This document shows, piece after piece, positions 1 to 4,271 of a DNA stretch of 5,343 nt. Source of the stretch: an uncultured Lachnospira sp. (GTDB lineage: Bacteria > Bacillota > Clostridia > Lachnospirales > Lachnospiraceae); the NCBI GenBank assembly GCA_910587485.1, contig CAJUKN010000010.1:1-5343 (forward strand), written 5' to 3'. Both the position numbers and the translations under genes were made by a program. A model generated the notes under the pieces. That model was given only the letters and a program-made list of their open reading frames with translations, was not told the origin of the DNA and made no database searches. Every line of letters starts with the position of its first letter. Within the stretch, counting starts at the first letter, position 1.

Positions 1-179
1 TAGCCTTGTATGGAAGAACACAGAAATCCATTTTAGAGGCAATCCGAATTTGTAAAGATAGAAATGTTTTAAGAGAATATTTTGAAAGTAGAGAGAAGGA
101 GGTTGTTGATATTATGATGGTATTATATGATGAGCAGGAGATTCTGCGTTCTTATGGTGAGAGAGTAACACTTATTTAA
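1..179 (+). CDS. C-terminal end of Rpn-family PD-(D/E)XK nuclease/putative transposase (5' end outside window)
   Basis: The open frame beginning at base 3 gives 58 residues and stops at TAA 177-179. It reads SILEAIRICKDRNVLREYF, then ESREKEVVDIMMVLYDEQE. From memory this matches the conserved region after the nuclease core of the Rpn (recombination-promoting nuclease, formerly transposase_31) proteins that are abundant in Lachnospiraceae; this is recall, not a search. The catalytic domain lies upstream of the window, so activity cannot be judged. Family members usually continue well past the DEQEILRSY segment, often into a charged or repeated tail. Here the frame stops a few residues later, exactly where IS200-like sequence begins at about 176-182, so the C-terminus is probably truncated by that rearrangement. 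The alternative is a short-tailed family member. Confidence 0.6.
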   Translation, partial: ALYGRTQKSILEAIRICKDRNVLREYFESREKEVVDIMMVLYDEQEILRSYGERVTLI

Positions 180-336
180 AAGTAAGGAAAAAGAAATTAT
201 GGGAAGGTCATTTGTGGAATCCTTCATATTTTGTGGCAACTGTATTTGAAAATATAGAAGAACAAATCAGCAAATAATTCAAAAACAAAAAAAAGCAGGG
301 TGGGTTCAGTGGAAAAAAGCATATCAATGCAACTAA
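176..336 (+). pseudogene. tnpA: IS200-type transposase TnpA, 3' remnant with frameshift
   Basis: The frame from 176 reads LKVRKKKLWEGHLWNPSYF, then VATVFENIEEQISK, and stops at TAA 257-259 region. Adding one base just before that point restores YIQKQKKAGWVQWKKAYQ up to TAA 334-336. K-LWGGHLWNPSYFVATV followed by an EEQI..YI.Q helix is the C-terminal signature of IS200/IS605 Y1 (HUH) transposases, as known for clostridial copies. The HUH motif part is missing and only about the last 50 residues remain, so this is a dead fragment. The tail after the frameshift is still readable, which suggests a fairly recent lesion. It abuts the Rpn gene tail on its left and a tnpB-like tail on its right. Confidence 0.75.
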
Positions 337-365
337 GAATATTTTGAATGAAGAATTAAGAATAG

Positions 366-488
366 TATCAGCATAAGAAAATATATCTACCGTTGGAACA
401 ACGAGAAGTTACGTCTATGAAGATGGAGGTTGCAAAGTCTGTAAAACAGGAATCTTGTCACTTTAGTAATGAGAGGTTTAAATTTTGA
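366..488 (+). pseudogene. tnpB: Probable IS605-type TnpB C-terminal remnant
   Basis: One open frame (366-488) reads YLPLEQREVTSMKMEVAKSV, then KQESCHFSNERFKF and TGA. In an overlapping frame the same DNA reads STVGTTRSYVYEDGG. Both strings recall the variable C-terminal tails of IS605 TnpB/accessory proteins in Lachnospiraceae, which typically end in a ...VKQE.. peptide. The zinc-ribbon and RuvC-like core are absent. Position directly after a tnpA tail is the order expected in an IS605 element, so the pair is best read as an internally deleted element. Which frame is original is uncertain and the family call rests on recall of tails that are poorly conserved. Confidence 0.45.
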
Positions 489-515
489 AAGGATTTTAAG
501 TTTTAAATCATATTA

Positions 516-544
516 TTAGTGAAAACAAATATAGAGATTATAAT
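516..544 (+). promoter_or_regulatory. Candidate promoter of the secreted EF-hand-like/His-rich gene
   Basis: A perfect TATAAT (539-544) sits 25 bases upstream of the start codon at 570. The box 17 bases before it (TTAGTG, 516-521) is a poor -35. A TGAAAAC at 520-526 lies at a distance that could suit an ECF-type -35, which would fit control by the neighbouring (now broken) ECF factor, but this is only a suggestion. Confidence 0.35.
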
Positions 545-569
545 TATTTAATTTAAGGAGGAAAATTCA

Positions 570-1280
570 ATGAAAAAATTATTAACAGGTATTGTAATAG
601 GAGTTGCAACTATAACATTAGGTGCTTCTTGTGTATTGGCAGCCACACAGTTTAATGAGGACGATTTAGCAAAAGGAAATAATTTTCCAATATGTTATCC
701 TAATTGTGAATTAAATTATGTTGATAACAATGAAAATGGAGTATGTGACAATGCAGAAGAAGAAATTTGTCCAACTGTTCAAAATGTAGAGGAGCCAGTT
801 GGTGAAGAACCTACAGAGAATCAACAAGAGTATGTAGTAAATGATGTTGATAATAATCAAAGTGAAAGTTATGACAGTGTACAAAATGAAGTTGCTCCAG
901 TAACTCAAGATGTAGAGCCACAAACTACTCCACAAACATATTATTGTCCAGATTGTGGTGGCGATTATATTGATAACAATGGAAATGGAATATGTGATAA
1001 TATAGAACAAGGAATCTGTCCACCTGCTCAAAATACAGAAATACAAGGCGGAAATCAGCCATATTATTGCCCAGATAATTGTGGTTCTAATTATGTTGAC
1101 AACAATGGAAATGGAATATGTGATAATATAGAACAAGGAATTTGTCCACCTGCTCAAAATACTACAGGAAATGGATATTATGGACATCATGGAAATCACC
1201 ATAGTGAGTATTATCCAACCAATACACAGCAAAATAATAATTATAATTATGGTCATCATGGTGGTCATTGCAGAAGATAG
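570..1280 (+). CDS. Secreted protein with EF-hand-like Cys repeats and His/Gly-rich tail
   Basis: The 236-residue protein starts at ATG 570 behind a strong AAGGAGG (555-561). Residues 1-24 or 25 form a signal peptide (MKKLLTG, a hydrophobic stretch, then VLAA), so it is exported; C21 is not in a proper lipobox. Three units follow at residues 42-67, 126-150 and 167-192, each C-x2/3-C...DNNxNGxCDNxE...C. The loop D-x-N-x-N-G-x-C-D-x-x-E matches a 12-residue EF-hand/dockerin-like calcium loop, with Cys at position 8 where a hydrophobic residue is usual. A fourth, eroded unit lies at about 93-105. The spacers are Gln/Asn/Thr/Pro-rich and acidic. The tail (203-236) is Tyr/Gly/Asn-rich with seven His. 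Metal or calcium binding at the cell surface is inferred and no enzymatic motif is visible. Similar small proteins occur beside ECF sigma/anti-sigma pairs in Lachnospiraceae (recall), and the remnants of such a pair lie just downstream. Confidence 0.8.
   Translation: MKKLLTGIVIGVATITLGASCVLAATQFNEDDLAKGNNFPICYPNCELNYVDNNENGVCDNAEEEICPTVQNVEEPVGEEPTENQQEYVVNDVDNNQSESYDSVQNEVAPVTQDVEPQTTPQTYYCPDCGGDYIDNNGNGICDNIEQGICPPAQNTEIQGGNQPYYCPDNCGSNYVDNNGNGICDNIEQGICPPAQNTTGNGYYGHHGNHHSEYYPTNTQQNNNYNYGHHGGHCRR
693..770 (+). repeat. EF-hand-like Cys repeat, unit 1
   Basis: This encodes residues 42-67, with Cys at 42, 46, 59 and 67 and loop D52-x-N54-x-N56-G57-x-C59-D60-x-x-E63. It is the most diverged of the three complete units at DNA level. 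Confidence 0.75.
939..1037 (+). repeat. EF-hand-like Cys repeat, unit 2
   Basis: This encodes residues 124-156, with Cys at 126, 129, 142 and 150 and loop D135 to E146. Bases 975-1015 (41 nt) are identical to 1101-1141 in unit 3, so these two copies arose by a recent duplication. Confidence 0.8.
1062..1163 (+). repeat. EF-hand-like Cys repeat, unit 3
   Basis: This encodes residues 165-198, with Cys at 167, 171, 184 and 192 and loop D177 to E188. It is near-identical to unit 2 from the loop through the following ICPPAQNT segment. It differs by an extra residue between the first two Cys (C-x3-C rather than C-x2-C). Confidence 0.8.
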
Positions 1281-1417
1281 TTTTTATTACAAAATCTTTG
1301 TATAGGTAAATACTTTTTTCATGTATAAAACCAAAGTTATAAATGATTAATTTAGCTGCTTTGTAATTGTAATTTGAAGTTTGCAGATTACGAAAGGTTA
1401 TGGTTTTAAGATGAGAG

Positions 1418-1898
1418 ATGAGAAGTGAATCGGAAGTAAATAGAGCAATAGATATGTATTCAGACACAATAAAAAGAATATGTATGGTACATCTTAAAAA
1501 TTATGCAGATACAAAGGACATATTTCAAAATGTATTTTTGAAGTATGTCCTTGCTTTTGATGTTTTTGAAAGTGCAGAACATGAAAAGGCATGAACAATA
1601 AAAGTTATAGTAAACGCTTGTAAAGATTTTCTGAAAAGTTTTTTTAGAGCAAGGACAGTTTCAATACAAGAGTTTGTGGAGCTACCAGAAAAGATAAGTG
1701 ATGAACATAAAGAAGTATTCGATGTGGTGTTGTCATTACCAGAGAAGTATAAAGATGTAATATATCTCCATTATTATGAAGGATATTTGGCAGTAGATAT
1801 TAGTAAAATACTTGGAAAAAATATTAATACAATTTATACTTTGATGGTGAGCTAGAAAAATGTTATATGTTGAGTTGGAAGGCAGTGAAGATGATTGA
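1418..1898 (+). pseudogene. ECF-type RNA polymerase sigma factor, disrupted
   Basis: From ATG 1418 the frame reads MRSESEVNRAIDMYSDTIKR, then a region-2 segment ADTKDIFQNVFLKYV at residues 30-44. After that come NACKDFLKSFF (67-76) and a region-4 segment LPEKYKDVIYLHYYEGY with the helix-turn-helix ISKILGKNINTIYT (128-141). This is the layout of a compact ECF (sigma-70 family) factor of about 160 residues. Two lesions are visible. Codon 59 is TGA (1592-1594), where relatives as recalled have Trp. A frameshift near 1847-1850 leads to TAG 1853-1855, and shifting frame restores ARKMLYVELEGSEDD and TGA 1896-1898. The 8-bp overlap with the next gene shows original translational coupling. No good ribosome site precedes 1418. 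A functional product is very unlikely unless the lesions are sequencing errors. Confidence 0.8.
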
Positions 1899-2158
1899 AA
1901 ATAACGTAAAAGCAGCATTTAATGAGATACATGCAGAACAATCACTGAAACAAGAAACAAAACAATTTATTTATAATAAAATATATAAAAATGATAAGGC
2001 TGAAAATAAGTCTGATAAAATACGCACTTGTCTTTTATTAAAGACGAATATTGATGATGAAAAATACAACAGGTAATGATTATAATGAAAGTATAGAACA
2101 TGATTCAAGTTGTGGTAATAGTCAAGGACATAAGCATGGACATGGAGATAATGGTTAA
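1891..2158 (+). pseudogene. Anti-sigma factor partner of the ECF sigma gene, internally deleted
   Basis: ATG 1891 has GGAAGG (1877-1882) eight bases upstream, inside the end of the sigma gene. That favours this start over the in-frame ATG at 1867. The frame reads MIENNVKAAFNEIHAEQSLK, then QETKQFIYNKIYK, the cytoplasmic N-terminus typical of anti-sigma proteins paired with this ECF type in Lachnospiraceae (recall). It stops at TAA 2074-2076 without any membrane segment. From about 2063, another frame gives NDYNESIEHDSSC, then a His/Gly tail ending HKHGHGDNG and TAA 2156-2158, the expected C-terminal end. The transmembrane helix and the whole extracytoplasmic sensor domain (probably several hundred codons) are therefore missing. 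The intact 61-codon 5' frame (1891-2076) could still make a short soluble peptide carrying the sigma-binding part. Confidence 0.7.
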
Positions 2159-2196
2159 AAATAGTCACATTAGTAGTAGTTTATCAAGATTATGAG

Positions 2197-2229
2197 CAAG
2201 TAACAAAGCGGATTGCAAATAGTTACTTG
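2197..2229. repeat. Inverted repeat CAAGTAAC / GTTACTTG
   Basis: There is a perfect 8-bp stem (2197-2204 and 2222-2229) with a 17-base loop, 38 bases after the anti-sigma stop. No U-tract follows, so a standard intrinsic terminator is not supported. It may be a weak RNA hairpin or part of a dispersed repeat. Confidence 0.5.
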
Positions 2230-2268
2230 ACTTGACAAATTTTGACAGAATAATACAGAAGGTAAAAT
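2227..2268 (+). promoter_or_regulatory. Clustered TTGAC boxes, possible promoter reading into the palindrome
   Basis: TTGACT (2227-2232), TTGACA (2232-2237) and TTGACA (2242-2247) occur within 21 bases. The last is followed after a short 15-base spacer by TAAAAT (2263-2268). Two perfect -35 boxes in such a short stretch are notable, but no -10 lies at the ideal 17-base spacing. Confidence 0.3.
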
Positions 2269-2373
2269 TAAGGGACTGTTGCCAAATAGAAGTCTTATAC
2301 TAAATATAGTGGTTATGTTGATGGGTTATAACTATATTTAGTATTTAAAATTCTTTTTGCAACAGTCCTTTAA
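2268..2373. mobile_element. MITE-like palindromic element with TTAA ends
   Basis: The arms run inward from TTAA at both ends: outer arm GGACTGTTGC (left 2273-2282) against GCAACAGTCC (2359-2368), and inner arm ATACTAAATATAGT (2297-2310) against its perfect complement at 2331-2344. The central loop is 20 bases. The arms differ by a few substitutions and a gap between the two matched blocks, so they are old rather than freshly copied. No transposase is encoded. Size, symmetry and the TTAA boundaries suit a non-autonomous element; TTAA could be the duplicated target or just the outermost arm bases. Transcribed, it would fold into a long hairpin. An eight-T tract follows at 2385-2392, so it may also stop transcription, although the tract lies 11 bases past the stem. 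Confidence 0.6.
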
Positions 2374-2399
2374 TAGAGGTTTTATTTTTTTTAATAATG

Positions 2400-2408
2400 T
2401 GGTATAAT
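2400..2408 (+). promoter_or_regulatory. Extended -10 promoter of the lipoprotein/polysaccharide operon
   Basis: TGGTATAAT is a perfect extended -10 (TG at 2400-2401, TATAAT at 2403-2408). The -35 position is occupied by T-rich sequence with no good TTGACA, which an extended -10 can tolerate. Transcription would begin near 2415, giving an mRNA leader of about 78 bases before ATG 2493. Confidence 0.6.
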
Positions 2409-2492
2409 TTATAAGCTAATGTAATATTGGGTTTAATATTTGTGGATTGTATTCCAAATTTTAGTTTGTAGAAAGGTCAAATCAGTATTATT

Positions 2493-3272
2493 ATGAAATC
2501 ATTTTTACAAAGAATACTACTTGCAACAGTTATGGGGATTTTGATATTATCTTCTGGTTGTGGAAGAGATGCAGAGGTAGTGATTGATGGGGATACACAA
2601 GATATAACTGTGCCTGTAAAGACTTATGAAAAATTAAGTACAAGCACAGCAAGTAAATTTTCATTTGATGATTTAACAGTAGGAGAACTGAAATATTTTA
2701 TGACAGAACCAGAAGTTCAAGATATTTTAGGTGAACCATTAGAAATTGAGGATTTAAGTGATAAGAATAAAGAGATGGGAATGCCAGAAGAAAAAGTGTA
2801 CCATTACAATAGCAGAATACTTACATTTTCTAATATAGATGATGTATATGTTTTAACCGCATTTTCAAGTGAGCAAAGTGATGATATATTTGCAAGAAAT
2901 TTAGTTGTTGGTGATACACTTGATGATATTTTAAATGTGTATTATAGAGATGAGGATTGTATGAATAATCTTTATATGTCATCAGATAGAACAATTATAT
3001 ATGGAAAGTTCTTATATGGTAGTTTTTCAATGGATTCATTTGATAGTATAAAATATAAAAGTAAAGTTCAATATGGTATAATTAATTTTAATGGCTATAA
3101 GGATTTGGAAAGTGCGCAAAATTATATGGTTGAATTTACATATTTTGAACCGCCTTATATTGAAGAAACAGTTTCTGTTTATGATGATTATGCGCAAATA
3201 CTTTTTGAGATGGATAATTCAAATAAGATAACTTCTATCAGCTGGCGATATTATCCTGAAGAAATCCATTAA
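2493..3272 (+). CDS. Membrane-anchored lipoprotein of unknown function
   Basis: This 259-residue protein has a lipoprotein signal: K2, R7, a hydrophobic core, then LSSGC with the lipidated Cys at 23. It is therefore expected on the outer face of the membrane. Residues 24-55 are a Thr/Ser/Asp-rich linker. The mature part seems to hold two similar halves. One opens with FDDLTVGELKYFMTEPEVQDILGEPL (written from residue 58) and the other with NLVVGDTLDDILNVYYRDED. Each has a VG-x-x-hydrophobic-x-x-hydrophobic helix followed by strands, and the final strands run QILFEMDNSNKITSISW. This layout recalls SmpA/OmlA-like or BLIP-like tandem folds, a structural guess only; I recognise no named family. 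GAAAGG (2471-2476) is a weakly placed ribosome site, 16 bases before ATG. It is the first gene after the extended -10 promoter and lies 26 bases before the nucleotidyltransferase, so it is likely co-transcribed with it. Confidence 0.75.
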   Translation: MKSFLQRILLATVMGILILSSGCGRDAEVVIDGDTQDITVPVKTYEKLSTSTASKFSFDDLTVGELKYFMTEPEVQDILGEPLEIEDLSDKNKEMGMPEEKVYHYNSRILTFSNIDDVYVLTAFSSEQSDDIFARNLVVGDTLDDILNVYYRDEDCMNNLYMSSDRTIIYGKFLYGSFSMDSFDSIKYKSKVQYGIINFNGYKDLESAQNYMVEFTYFEPPYIEETVSVYDDYAQILFEMDNSNKITSISWRYYPEEIH

Positions 3273-3298
3273 AATGATAAAAGATGGGGGAGATATGT

Positions 3299-4222
3299 AT
3301 GAAATCTACTACTTTAGTTATTATGGCGGCTGGTATGGGCAGCAGATTTGGAGGAGGAATTAAACAACTTGAACCAATGGGACCAAATGGAGAAATTATT
3401 ATGGATTATTCCATTTATGATGCTATAGAAGCAGGGTTTAACAAAGTTGTTTTTGTTACAAGAAAAGATTTGTTGAAGACATTTAAGGAAGTAGTTGGTG
3501 ATAGGATATCAAAAGTGATTCCTGTTGAGTATGTATTTCAAGAATTAGACGATTTGCCAAAAGGATTTACAAAACCATCAGAAAGAACAAAGCCTTGGGG
3601 GACAGGTCATGCAATTCTTGCATGTAAAAGGGCAGTAACAGACCCATTTCTTGTTATTAATGCAGATGATTATTATGGAAAAAACGCATTTAAACAAATC
3701 CATGATTATCTTGTCAAGGAATCTTGGATGGATATTAAGTATTCATTTTGTATGGCTGGTTTTATATTAAAAAATACATTGAGTGATAATGGTGCTGTTA
3801 CAAGAGGAATATGTGTGGTAGATAAAGATTTAAATTTGGTTGGTGTCAATGAGACAGGCGGAATTGTCAAGACTTCAGATGGTGTTACTGCAAAGGATAA
3901 GGATGGTAATTTAATTTCTATTGATATAAATAGTTATGTGTCAATGAATATGTGGGGATTTACACCAGATTTTTTTGCTGAGTTAGAGTCGGGTTTTGAG
4001 AAATTTTTAAGTGGACTTAAAGCTGATGATGTGAAAAGCGAGTATTTGCTCCCAGAAGTTGTTGACCAATTGATTAAGGAAGGCAAAGCAAATGTATCTG
4101 TGCTAAAGACAAATGACAAATGGTTTGGTGTGACTTATAAAGAAGATAAGCCTATAGTGGTAGAATCAATTAAAAAGCTTATTGGTGAAGGTAAATATCC
4201 AAAACAATTATTTAATCATTGA
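3299..4222 (+). CDS. Sugar-phosphate-type nucleotidyltransferase (NTP_transferase family)
   Basis: The 307-residue cytosolic enzyme of the GT-A-like nucleotidyltransferase superfamily is expected to join a sugar (or amino-alcohol) phosphate to an NTP, giving an activated precursor for a surface glycan. Visible motifs are the nucleotide-binding LVIMAAGMGSRFGGG (residues 6-20) with K22 just after, PWGTGHA (99-105), and the metal-site NADDYYG (121-127). The length is usual for this family, which often sits with polysaccharide or choline-type decoration genes. The substrate cannot be fixed from sequence; a GalU, RfbA or LicC-like assignment would be guesswork. ATG 3299 is chosen because GGGGGAG (3286-3292) ends six bases before it and MKSTTLVIMAAG is the normal family start. 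The in-frame ATG at 3284 lies on that ribosome site. No damage is seen. Confidence 0.88.
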   Translation: MKSTTLVIMAAGMGSRFGGGIKQLEPMGPNGEIIMDYSIYDAIEAGFNKVVFVTRKDLLKTFKEVVGDRISKVIPVEYVFQELDDLPKGFTKPSERTKPWGTGHAILACKRAVTDPFLVINADDYYGKNAFKQIHDYLVKESWMDIKYSFCMAGFILKNTLSDNGAVTRGICVVDKDLNLVGVNETGGIVKTSDGVTAKDKDGNLISIDINSYVSMNMWGFTPDFFAELESGFEKFLSGLKADDVKSEYLLPEVVDQLIKEGKANVSVLKTNDKWFGVTYKEDKPIVVESIKKLIGEGKYPKQLFNH

Positions 4223-4271
4223 CAAATAGTGAGACTCACAATGTTATATGCTAAAAGGAGTAATAAGCATT

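Larger units (their letters stand above)
2159..2492. other. Non-coding gap between the decayed sigma locus and the polysaccharide operon
   Basis: No protein gene is supported over these 334 bases. The stretch holds an 8-bp stem inverted repeat, a group of TTGAC boxes, a ~106-bp palindromic element, a T tract and the promoter of the next gene. The last two lie after the palindrome and serve the rightward genes. Confidence 0.7.

Noticed and set aside
939..1163. Short spaced repeats as a CRISPR-like array
   Set aside because: The repeats are coding, in frame, diverged at synonymous sites and occur as only two close copies.
711..1268. Long minus-strand open frame opposite the EF-hand-like gene
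   Set aside because: It is a low-complexity Ile/Ser/Thr/Trp product, the mirror of Asn/Asp/Gly-rich codons on the + strand. It has no ribosome site, and the + strand gene has a signal peptide and repeats in register.
1288..1302. TACAAA-ATC-TTTGTA as a terminator of the effector gene
   Set aside because: The stem is only 6 bp with one G-C pair and a 3-base loop, and no T tract directly follows, so it is too weak to call.
1162..1467. Minus-strand open frame across the effector end and sigma start
   Set aside because: It runs opposite the His-rich tail and the sigma remnant, has no recognisable domain, and its frame is explained by AT-rich sequence.
1592..1594. TGA read as Trp or selenocysteine (recoding)
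   Set aside because: The nucleotidyltransferase uses TGA as its stop (4220-4222), and the same sigma gene has a second, independent frameshift. Decay explains both.
3284..3298. Upstream in-frame ATG as start of the nucleotidyltransferase
   Set aside because: It would put the start codon on the GGGGGAG ribosome site and add MGEIC before the normal family N-terminus; ATG 3299 is better placed.
4229..4239. GTGAGACTCAC palindrome between the nucleotidyltransferase and Wzz-like genes
   Set aside because: The two 5-base arms have a single-base centre, so no hairpin forms. One short palindrome in a 49-base gap is not enough to claim an operator.
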